A stretch of DNA of 45,841 nucleotides. It comes from Flavipsychrobacter sp. GTDB taxonomy: Bacteria > Bacteroidota > Bacteroidia > Chitinophagales > Chitinophagaceae. The stretch spans positions 1,825 through 47,665 of the forward strand of contig JANINW010000027.1 of the NCBI GenBank assembly GCA_024508935.1, read 5' to 3'. Every line of letters starts with the position of its first letter. The stretch's first letter is position 1. Below the pieces are notes generated by a model. The model did not search any database, had not been told where the DNA came from, and saw only the letters and a program-made list of their open reading frames with translations. The translations under genes and the position numbers were made by a program. Shown piece after piece: positions 8,029-16,700 of this stretch.

Positions 8029-10074
8029 TTACCACAACCGTACCCTGAGGCTATCAGGTATATACATCTTATTGCCCTGCTTCACGCCAAATGCTTCATA
8101 AAATTCAGGTACATTCGGGAACGGACCATTTACACGGTACTTGGCAGGCGAATGCACATCTGTAAGCAGGCGGCTGGCCAATTCTTCTTTGCGTGTCTCG
8201 TACATCCAGCCCAGTGCGTAGCCCAGAAAATAGCGCTGCAAAGGTGTAAAGCCGTTTATCTTTTCACCTTTCTTGTAAGTATCTGTTTGCTTAAAGGCAT
8301 CAAGCGCTATCAGTATGCCGCCGAGGTCTGCGAGGTTTTCGCCCAACGTAGCACGGCCATTGATATGCAGGGTGTCTACAGGGGTCATTTTATTGAATTG
8401 TTGTACCAGTACCTCTGCGCGCTTTTTAAACTCTTCTTCGTCTTTTTTACTCCACCAGTTTTGCAGGTTACCTTTTTCATCAAACTGGCGGCCTTCATCA
8501 TCAAAACCGTGGGTTATTTCGTGACCAATAGTTGATGCAGCTGCATATCCATATACCAATGCATCATCCAGCTCCTCATCGCGATAGCCCGGAACCGTGA
8601 AGATACCTGCAGGCAGTACGATCTCGTTATTCGAAGGATTGTAATAAGCATTATAGGTTTGCGGTGTCATATCCCATTCATTCCTGTCTACCGGCTTGCC
8701 CAGTTTGTTCAGTTGGTAATCATTCCACCATTTGTTAGCCCGCATCATATTTTGTGCATAAGAGCCACGTTCTATTTTCAGGCTGCTGAAATCTTTCCAT
8801 TTATCAGGGTAGCCTACTTTTTTAGTGATGGTAGCCAGCTTATGCAGGGCTTTCTGCTTAGTGCTGTCCGTCATCCAGTCCAGCTTTTCCATACGAGCCT
8901 TATAAGCATTACGTACATTTTCTACCATCTCTTCGTAACGCTTCTTAGCTTTTTCGTTGAAATACTCCTTAGCAAAGAGCTGGCCCAATGCTTCACCCAT
9001 GGCTCCTTCTTCAGCATCCAGCACACGTTTCCAGCGCGGGCGCATTTCCTGTGCCCCACGAATGGTCTTGCTGTAAAAATTAAAATCAGCATCAACAAAA
9101 GGCTTGCTCAGGTAATCAGCATAACTACCCACCAGGTGGAAAGTCATATAATCCTTTAGCGTTTGTAGGTTCTCCGTACTGATAAGTTTATCTAACTGTT
9201 TATAAAATTCCGGCTGGCCAACAATTACACTGTCTACATGCTTCACACCCATTTTTTCCAGCAATGCCGGCCATTCTATGGTAGGCGACATCAGCTTCAG
9301 GTTGCTGATAGCCATTTTATTATAGTTGGCATACGGGTCTCTCAATGCTTCCAGCTTGCGCGACACCTGCGCCATTTTTGTTTCCAGCGCTATGATAGCC
9401 GTGGCTTTCGTCTGAGCCCCGGCACTATCCACACCCATCAGTTTGAATATGGTAGCAATATATCCAGGATAAGCATTGCGTATTTTGGTAGTACGCTCAT
9501 CTGTATTGAAATAGTAGTCGCGATTAGGCAAGCCCAGTCCGCCCTGGCTCATATAATAAGCCATTACATCGCTGGCTTTTGCATCCTGCGATACACCTTC
9601 ACCAAAGAAAACACCCACACCATGTGTATGCAATTCAGCCGATACATTCATCACGTCTTTCGGCGTTTGTATGGCATTAATTTTATTCAGCGCTTCACGC
9701 AAAGGCTCTATGCCTTGCTTATCAATATTCACAGTATCCATACCGCTAAACCAGAAATCGCCTATCTGCTGGTCGGTGCCGCTTTTCGCATTTTTAGCTA
9801 CCGCATCTTCATTTATCTTTCTCAGACGGTTGTACAGTTCTTCCTGTACTAGTTTACCAATACCCCAGCCGGTCTCATCACCGGGTATAGGATTCTTCTT
9901 TATCCAGCCACCTTCCGCATATTCAAAAAAATCATCGGCAGGATTTACAGAGGAGTCAATATTAGCAGCCAGGATATCTCCTTTTGTTGCTGCCGTTTCT
10001 TCCTGTTTACCGGTGTTCTTGCAAGCGGCCAGTGTACCTAACACCAGCGCCGCATAGATGAACTTTTTGTTCAT
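8029..10074 (-). CDS. M13 family zinc metallopeptidase lipoprotein (neprilysin/PepO-like)
   Basis: A 681-residue M13 endopeptidase. The N-terminus MNKKFIYAALVLGTLAAC is a lipoprotein signal with lipobox LAAC, so the enzyme should be anchored in the periplasm or on the outer membrane. Substrate-binding NAYYNPSNNEIVLPAGI precedes the zinc site HEITH (H518, E519, H522). The third ligand is E579 in GENLADLGG, where the aspartate is the family's catalytic aspartate. The C-terminal conserved Trp is kept (RVRLW), while the CxxW cysteine of eukaryotic members is absent, as usual in bacteria. M13 enzymes cut oligopeptides, which fits the two POT peptide importers in this window, although they are not adjacent. 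Monocistronic by its flanking terminators. Confidence 0.95.
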   Translation of the reverse strand: MNKKFIYAALVLGTLAACKNTGKQEETAATKGDILAANIDSSVNPADDFFEYAEGGWIKKNPIPGDETGWGIGKLVQEELYNRLRKINEDAVAKNAKSGTDQQIGDFWFSGMDTVNIDKQGIEPLREALNKINAIQTPKDVMNVSAELHTHGVGVFFGEGVSQDAKASDVMAYYMSQGGLGLPNRDYYFNTDERTTKIRNAYPGYIATIFKLMGVDSAGAQTKATAIIALETKMAQVSRKLEALRDPYANYNKMAISNLKLMSPTIEWPALLEKMGVKHVDSVIVGQPEFYKQLDKLISTENLQTLKDYMTFHLVGSYADYLSKPFVDADFNFYSKTIRGAQEMRPRWKRVLDAEEGAMGEALGQLFAKEYFNEKAKKRYEEMVENVRNAYKARMEKLDWMTDSTKQKALHKLATITKKVGYPDKWKDFSSLKIERGSYAQNMMRANKWWNDYQLNKLGKPVDRNEWDMTPQTYNAYYNPSNNEIVLPAGIFTVPGYRDEELDDALVYGYAAASTIGHEITHGFDDEGRQFDEKGNLQNWWSKKDEEEFKKRAEVLVQQFNKMTPVDTLHINGRATLGENLADLGGILIALDAFKQTDTYKKGEKINGFTPLQRYFLGYALGWMYETRKEELASRLLTDVHSPAKYRVNGPFPNVPEFYEAFGVKQGNKMYIPDSLRVRLW

Positions 10075-10127
10075 ATATATTATGTGTTTGAGAATGCGAA
10101 TGTAACTTGTTTTAGGGGTAAAAATAA

Positions 10128-10140
10128 CCCTTGTAAAGGG
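10128..10140 (-). terminator. Terminator of the prfC-MFS operon
   Basis: CCCTT-TAC-AAGGG in the minus-strand transcript followed by TTATTTTT, 14 bases after the MFS gene ends at 10155. An overlapping alternative stem (GGGT / ACCC, 10114-10130) is mutually exclusive with it. Confidence 0.55.
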
Positions 10141-10154
10141 GATATTTACGGTAA

Positions 10155-11327
10155 CTACCTGCGGTTAAAAATAAGCCGTCTCATTCCGGCTAATCCTAAC
10201 AACGGCCCGATGGCCAGTACAAAATAGATGCTGCCCTCGCCCAGCATTGCCGCTATACGTGTTATCACCTGTATGCTTACTATGGTAAGGGAGAAACCCA
10301 GGGCATTGGTAATGAGCAAAGCTGTACCTTTTTCATGCACTGAAACGGATTGCGCCACCAGTGTTGAGAACTGTGGTGAATCGGCAATGACAGACAGCCC
10401 CCATACCAGCAGTACACCAATAAAAATATAAACAGCAGCATGGAAAGCAAAATATGCCAGCAGGCAACATAAGCATGATACAGATAATGCTGCAAAAGCC
10501 GTAAATGCACTGCCTTTTCTCTGAGATAAATAGCCCCCGCCAATACAGCCGACACAGCCGGTAGCTATAATGTAAAACGACACCAATGGTATATTAAACT
10601 TAACTGCGGGATGCAGTTGGCTGTAATAAACCAGCATACTCGGCACCAATGCCCAGAAGGTGTACAGTTCCCACATATGGCCGAAGTAGCCTAACGCCAC
10701 TGCCTTGTAATTACTATTCTTAAACAATTTAAAAACAAGTTTCAGATCCGGCTTCGAGGCTCTTACACGATGCGGCCCATCCGGCACAAATAATAATATC
10801 AGTAACCCGCCAGCTAATGCAAAACAGGAAACGGCCACAATAACATAATGCCAGTTATACCGGGCACCTATGGCATGCAGCAAATGCGGGAAAGCAGTGC
10901 CCAATACCAGCGCACCCAGCAGGTAGCCCATAGCTTTTCCCAACCCTTCTTTATGGTAGTCTGATGCTATCTTCATACCAATGGGATATATACCTGCAAG
11001 GAAAAAACCTGTTGTGAAACGGGAGGCCATGATAAGAGGCATGCCACCGGCTACTAGCATAGATGCATTAGTAGCAGCACCAAGCAAGCTGCATACGAAG
11101 AATATTTTTGACGGAGAGAACCTGTCTGCCAGCGTAAGTAAAGCAAACACCAGGGTGCCAATTATAAAGCCCAATTGTACTGCTGCTACTATCCTGGTCA
11201 GCGCATCAGCAGGTAAATCAAACTGTGCAATGACATCTGCAATAATAGCATTGCCGGCAAACCATAAGGAAGTGCCTGCAAATTGAGCAAAGACAATCAG
11301 AGGTAGTATGTAACTACGGTTATTCAA
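10155..11327 (-). CDS. Major facilitator superfamily transporter
   Basis: A 390-residue protein with about 12 hydrophobic segments, typical of MFS secondary transporters. It has a DRFSPSKIF loop between helices 2 and 3, a TGFFLAGIYPIGMKIASDY helix and a long central loop near residue 195 (DGPHRVRASKPDLK). No specific substrate family can be recognised; cyanate/drug/sugar-type MFS are all possible. No ATG precedes the first transmembrane segment, so the TTG at 11327 (MNNRSYILPL) is the likely start. It begins 17 bases after prfC on the same strand and is probably co-transcribed with it. The functional link to release factor 3 is not obvious. Confidence 0.82.
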   Translation of the reverse strand: MNNRSYILPLIVFAQFAGTSLWFAGNAIIADVIAQFDLPADALTRIVAAVQLGFIIGTLVFALLTLADRFSPSKIFFVCSLLGAATNASMLVAGGMPLIMASRFTTGFFLAGIYPIGMKIASDYHKEGLGKAMGYLLGALVLGTAFPHLLHAIGARYNWHYVIVAVSCFALAGGLLILLFVPDGPHRVRASKPDLKLVFKLFKNSNYKAVALGYFGHMWELYTFWALVPSMLVYYSQLHPAVKFNIPLVSFYIIATGCVGCIGGGYLSQRKGSAFTAFAALSVSCLCCLLAYFAFHAAVYIFIGVLLVWGLSVIADSPQFSTLVAQSVSVHEKGTALLITNALGFSLTIVSIQVITRIAAMLGEGSIYFVLAIGPLLGLAGMRRLIFNRR

Positions 11328-11344
11328 CTTAGCTTAAAGATAAG

Positions 11345-12937
11345 CTAAGCCATTTGTGTTTTAAACTCGCTGGTAAAATGGAATTCGATATCCGGGTTAT
11401 TTTGCCTTTCAGTATTCAGGAACCATTCGCTTTGAGCCAGGTATACCAGGTTGCCATCTTTATCTTCCATCACATTGGCCTGCTTAAAACGTACGAAGTC
11501 TTCAATCTTCTTTTTATCACCCGTTATCCAGCAGGCTTTATAAAATGCCAGCGGCACAAATGAACAGGAAGCACCATATTCCTGCAGCAAGCGGTATTGT
11601 ATCACTTCAAACTGCAGTTCGCCCACGCAGCCTATAACCTTACGATTGCCGCCGTGCTGGGTAAACAACTGGGCTACACCTTCATCTGTAAGCTGGCGTA
11701 TGCCTTTTTCCAGTTGCTTGGTCTTCATCGGGTCTTTATTCACCAGCTCTTTAAATATCTCCGGAGAGAAGGTTGGTATACCGGTAAACTGCAATTGCTC
11801 GCCCTGTGTAAGCGTATCGCCTATTTTGAAGTTGCCGGTATCAAACAAACCCACCACATCACCCGGGTATGCTTCTTCGATTACATCCTTTTCGCGCGCC
11901 AGGAATGAATAAGGATTGCTGAAACGCACATCTTTATCTATACGGGTATGGTGGTAATAAGTATTACGCTCAAATTTGCCGGAACATACGCGCAGGAAGG
12001 CGATACGATCGCGGTGGCGCGGATCGAGGTTGGCATGTATTTTAAATATGAACCCTGTGAATTTATCTTCACCCGGCTCAACAAACCTTTTATCGGTAGC
12101 ACGGCCCAGCGGGTGCGGCGCTATACGGATGAAAGTATCCAGCAGCTCCTTCACACCGAAGTTATTTACAGCAGAGCCAAAGAACACCGGCGCTACTTTG
12201 CCTTTCAGGTAAGCATCGGTATCCAGGTCGCCATATACACCTTCCAGCAGTTCTACATCTTCGCGCAGCTGGCTGGCATCACGCTCCCCTATTTTTTCAT
12301 CCAGTAGCTTATCATCCAGGTCCGGGATAGGGACAGTGTTATCTTCTGTTGCTTTCTGGTTGGCAGTAAATAGGTTAAGGCTTTTATCGTACAGGTTATA
12401 TACACCTTTAAATTCTTTACCCATATTTATAGGCCAGGAAAGTGGGTGCAATGATATATTCAGTTCCTTCTCAATTTCATCTATCAGGTCGAAAGGGTAT
12501 TTACCGTCGCGGTCCATTTTATTCACAAACACAATAACAGGCGTATCCCTCATACGGCACACCTCCATCAGCCGGCGTGTCTGTTCTTCTACTCCGTTCA
12601 CGCTATCTATTACCAGTATTACACTATCCACCGCTGTGAGTGTACGGTATGTATCTTCAGCAAAGTCTTTGTGGCCCGGTGTATCCAGCAGGTTTATCAG
12701 CGTGCCTTTATATTCAAAGCTCATTACAGACGTAGCCACAGAGATACCCCTCTGGCGCTCTATTTCCATAAAGTCGCTGGTAGCATGCTTTTTTATCTTA
12801 TTGCTTTTTACCGCACCGGCCACCTGGATGGCACCACCAAATAACAGCAGTTTTTCCGTAAGCGTGGTCTTACCGGCATCGGGGTGCGATATAATGGCGA
12901 AGGTCCTGCGGACACTTATTTCTTTTTCGTATTTCAT
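11345..12937 (-). CDS. prfC: Peptide chain release factor 3
   Basis: A 530-residue translational GTPase that removes RF1/RF2 from the ribosome after peptide release. G1 loop [13 protein letters not shown], switch region [11 protein letters not shown]3 DTPGHKDF and G4 NKMDRDG are intact, followed by the domain II and III characteristic of RF3 ([24 protein letters not shown]). Length matches E. coli RF3 (529). It starts with ATG. A near-consensus -7 motif CAACTTTG on the minus strand (12948-12955) ends only 10 bases upstream, which would give an almost leaderless mRNA. The MFS gene follows 17 bases downstream. Confidence 0.96.
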   Translation of the reverse strand: MKYEKEISVRRTFAIISHPDAGKTTLTEKLLLFGGAIQVAGAVKSNKIKKHATSDFMEIERQRGISVATSVMSFEYKGTLINLLDTPGHKDFAEDTYRTLTAVDSVILVIDSVNGVEEQTRRLMEVCRMRDTPVIVFVNKMDRDGKYPFDLIDEIEKELNISLHPLSWPINMGKEFKGVYNLYDKSLNLFTANQKATEDNTVPIPDLDDKLLDEKIGERDASQLREDVELLEGVYGDLDTDAYLKGKVAPVFFGSAVNNFGVKELLDTFIRIAPHPLGRATDKRFVEPGEDKFTGFIFKIHANLDPRHRDRIAFLRVCSGKFERNTYYHHTRIDKDVRFSNPYSFLAREKDVIEEAYPGDVVGLFDTGNFKIGDTLTQGEQLQFTGIPTFSPEIFKELVNKDPMKTKQLEKGIRQLTDEGVAQLFTQHGGNRKVIGCVGELQFEVIQYRLLQEYGASCSFVPLAFYKACWITGDKKKIEDFVRFKQANVMEDKDGNLVYLAQSEWFLNTERQNNPDIEFHFTSEFKTQMA

Positions 12938-13019
12938 TTAAGGACTGCAAAGTTGCGATTTTTAAGGGATATGACCTTCGTTTTGTTGAATAACCCCGCA
13001 GTTTTTCCACAGTTTGCAC

Positions 13020-13056
13020 TTTGACAGTATCACTTTCGCCTATTTTTTTACATTTG
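13020..13056 (+). promoter_or_regulatory. Putative promoter (TTTG ... TACATTTG) of the small membrane protein gene
   Basis: -7 element TACATTTG at 13049-13056, 23 bases before the ATG at 13080. A candidate -33 TTTG lies at 13020-13023, 25 bases upstream, slightly wider than the usual spacing. Confidence 0.5.
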
Positions 13057-13079
13057 CGCCATAACAACCCCGTGCATAG

Positions 13080-13640
13080 ATGGCGCTGACGCGTTTACAA
13101 GACGACTTACTGCAAGACTTTAACGAACAAAAACAAATGATCGAACAGCAATTGGAAGTGTTCGATCCTATGGGTATGGAGCTAAGCAAACCGGCCGCCC
13201 AAAGGCTGGTAAGCAAAGGCGCTATGATATTTGCCGAGATACTTTGCTACCTGTTAAGCCTGGGCAGTATTGCTTTCGCGGTATTTCTCAATAAACTATA
13301 CCCTTTCTATATTTTATCCGAACTGCGCTTCAAGCCCAAATACAATTCCTTAGGCATTATTAATATTGAAGCGTTCAACCTGGCTATCTATGGCCTGATA
13401 GGCCTTATTTGCATATTGTTTTTTGTCATTGCGCGTACTATGCGCAGTATTCGCCTTAAAAATGATATCCTGCATTTTGCCGGCAAGCATATTAAAACAC
13501 TGGTGAGCCAACACCTGAGGCGCAAGGCTGGTATAAAGGCGCTGGAACAACGACATTTTATGGATCAGCCCATTACCGTTCCTTACGACAATACAATAAA
13601 AGTTAATGATGTACCCAACCCAGGCTACGACGGGAATTAA
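13080..13640 (+). CDS. Hypothetical two-helix membrane protein
   Basis: A 186-residue protein I do not recognise. The N-terminal 45 residues are hydrophilic and helical (LQDDLLQDFNEQKQMIEQQLEVF, which may form a short coiled coil). Two hydrophobic segments follow at about 48-70 and 101-121, separated by an aromatic loop, then a basic helical stretch (RSIRLKND, HLRRKAGIKALEQRH) and a polar tail. Both ends are predicted on the same, probably cytoplasmic, side by the positive-inside rule. It has its own promoter motif and is bounded by a strong bidirectional terminator, so it is a real monocistronic gene. No catalytic motif is seen. Confidence 0.75.
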   Translation: MALTRLQDDLLQDFNEQKQMIEQQLEVFDPMGMELSKPAAQRLVSKGAMIFAEILCYLLSLGSIAFAVFLNKLYPFYILSELRFKPKYNSLGIINIEAFNLAIYGLIGLICILFFVIARTMRSIRLKNDILHFAGKHIKTLVSQHLRRKAGIKALEQRHFMDQPITVPYDNTIKVNDVPNPGYDGN

Positions 13641-13662
13641 CCGGTAATAACTTTAAAACTTC

Positions 13663-13706
13663 TAAATAAATGAAGCGCCTGTAATTACAGGCGCTTCATT
13701 TATTTA
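13663..13706. terminator. Perfect 44-bp palindrome, bidirectional terminator
   Basis: An uninterrupted perfect inverted repeat centred at 13684/13685, with GC core GAAGCGCCTGTAA / TTACAGGCGCTTC and A/T-rich outer arms that give a U-tract in either direction. It separates two convergent genes. Confidence 0.85.
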
Positions 13707-13722
13707 CTAAAACAGGATTGGC

Positions 13723-16700
13723 TTATCGCGTAGTGATGAATTTAATGATCTGCGTTTCGCCACCTATCGTTACCCGTACCATATGCAGGCCATTATTCAT
13801 TTTATCACCAAGGTCGAAATACCGGATGAATTGATGGTTAACAACTTTCACCTGTTCTTTATACACCAATACTCCTACTGCATTTACAATCTCTATAAAT
13901 GCTTCTTCATTAGCAGTTGATGCGGTTCCCTGCACATTGAACGTACCATTGTTCGGGTTGGGTACCAGCTTCATATCGTCTATCGCTTTACCATGAGGTG
14001 CTATATAGGTACCGATATTCATCGTAAGTGTATTACTTAACGCAGTAGCCGTAGCGCTGCAACTATCTGCTGTGCCGATGAGTAATGCAATATTATCGCC
14101 ATTCACTAAAGTACTGGTAGTATAGCTGGCCGCATTGGCTCCCTGTATATCTATACCATTCTTCTGCCATTGATAAGACGGTATTGCTACGTTTGTTGAA
14201 ACAATATCAAATGTTACCGATTGCCCTGCATTGATGGTGGTACCTGGTGTTGCCTTAATCGTCACATTAGGTACAAGTACCGGTCTTACGGTCATTGTAA
14301 TATTATTACCTGTGGTAGCAGGGGCACTGATACAATTGGCACTGCCTGTAAACGATGAGGTTATAACATCGCCCGATGTCAATGCAGGTATCGTATATAC
14401 ACTTGCCGTAGCACCTACCATGTCCACACCATTTCTCTTCCATTGGTATTGCGGGCTGGTGCCGACGTTAGCCGGTGTGATGCTGAAGGTGGCAGGTGTG
14501 CCTGCGCATATAGTATCATTCGGTGTTACCGATATAGCTATGGAAGGTGTGGTTACGTTCATCGTCATGCTATTGCTGGTAACTGTGCCCGGGCTTGGGC
14601 AAGTAGCCGTTATGGTGAGTACACAGGTTATAACATCGCCGTTCGCCAATGCATTGGTAGCATATACCGTACTATTTGTGCCCACATTCGTACTGTTCAT
14701 TTTCCATTGGTAAGATTGTGATGTACCTCCATTCAGAGGTACGGCAGTAAAAGTAACAGTACCATTAACACAGGTTGCCGCACCCGTATTAGAGCTGATG
14801 CTAACAGCAGGTATAGTCAGCGGATTGACCGTCATGGTTATACCGCTGCTCGTAGCCGTGCTCGTGCTGGCACAGGCAACGTTACTTGTCAGCACACAGA
14901 TAACAACATCGCCATTAGCCAGAGTAGTATTTGCATAAGTGTTACTGTTGGTACCAACGTTACCGCCGTTTAATTTCCATTGGTAAGCCGGCGTTGTACC
15001 TCCGTTTGTCGGGGTAGCGGTAAAGGTTACTGATGTGCCATTACATATAGTATTGCCGGGATTGGCAGTGATAGCTACTGAAGGTACAACCAACGGGGTC
15101 ACCGTCATAGTAATACCGCTGCTGGTAGCGGTAGCCGGAGATGCGCATGTAGCATTGCTGGTGAGCACGCAAGTAATAATATTGCCATTAGCTAACGCTG
15201 CATTTGTATAGGTTGCACTGTTCGTACCCACGTTCACACCATTTAATTTCCATTGATAGGAAGGCGTACTGCCTCCATTGGTTGGAGTGGCAGTGAACGT
15301 AACAGAAGTACCGCTACATATAGTGCTACCCGGATTAGCCGATATACTTACAGATGGTGCTACCAATGCATTTACCGTCATAGTAATGCCGGAACTGGTA
15401 GCGGTTGTAGTAGTAACACAGGAAGCATTACTGGTGAGCACGCAGGTAACTATATCACCATTAGCAAGAGCTGTATTGGTATAAGTAGCGCTGTTGGCAC
15501 CCACGTTAAAACCATTCAGTTTCCACTGGTAAGATGGAGACGCGCCGCCATTGGTTGGTGTTGCCGTAAAGGTTACTGATGTGCCATTACAAATAGTACT
15601 GCCGGGATTGGCAGAAATGCTTACTGCCGGCGTCACCAAAGGAGTTACAGACATTATTATACCTGTGCTGGTAGCAGTTGCGGGACTGGCACAGGTGGCG
15701 TTACTGGTAAGCACACAGGCCACTATATCTCCATTTGCCAGGGCCGCATTGGTATAAGTAGTACTATTTGTACCCACATTCACCCCATTCAGTTTCCACT
15801 GATAGGAAGGCGTAGTACCACCATTCGTTGGCGTAGCGGTAAAAGTTACAGAGGTGCCGGCGCAAATGCTGCTGCCGGGATTGGCAGATATACTTACTGA
15901 TGGTGCCACTGTCGGGTTAACTGTCATTGTAATACCTGTACTGGTGGCTGTTGCCGGCGATGCACAGGTGGCATTACTGGTCATTACACAGGTCACTATA
16001 TTGCCGTTAGCCAATGCCGCGTTTGTATATGTAGTACTGTTTGTACCTACATTCACACCATTCAATTTCCATTGATAAGATGGTATGGTGCCCCCATTGG
16101 TTGGAGTAGCGGTAAAAGTGACTGACGTACCGGAACAAATTGTACTACCCGGATTAGCCGATATACTTACCGCAGGAACAACAGTCGTATTGACGGTCAT
16201 TGTTATGCCTGTGCTGGTTGCAGTAGCTGGCGACGCGCACGAAGCATTACTGGTCATTACGCAGGTTATGATGTTACCATTTGCCAGTGATGCATTGGTA
16301 TACGTAGAGCTGTTTGTGCCCACATTTACGCCATTCAGTTTCCATTGGTACGATGGTGTTGAGCCGCCGTTGGTTGGTGTTGCTGTAAAGGTTACTGATG
16401 TGCCATTACAGATAGTACTGCCGGGGTTGGCAGATATGCTTACAGATGGTGTTACATTGCTGCTCACCGTCATAGTTATAGCACTGCTGGTAGCCGTCAC
16501 CGGCGATGCGCAGGAAGCATTACTGGTCATTACACATGTTATCACATCGCCGTTTACCAAAGCCGCATTCGTATAAGTAGTACTGTTCGTTCCTACGTTG
16601 CCTCCATTCAGCTTCCATTGATACGATGGCGTGCCGCCTCCATTGGTTGGCGTGGCAGTGAACGTAACAGAAGTGCCACTACAGATAGTGCTGCCGGGGT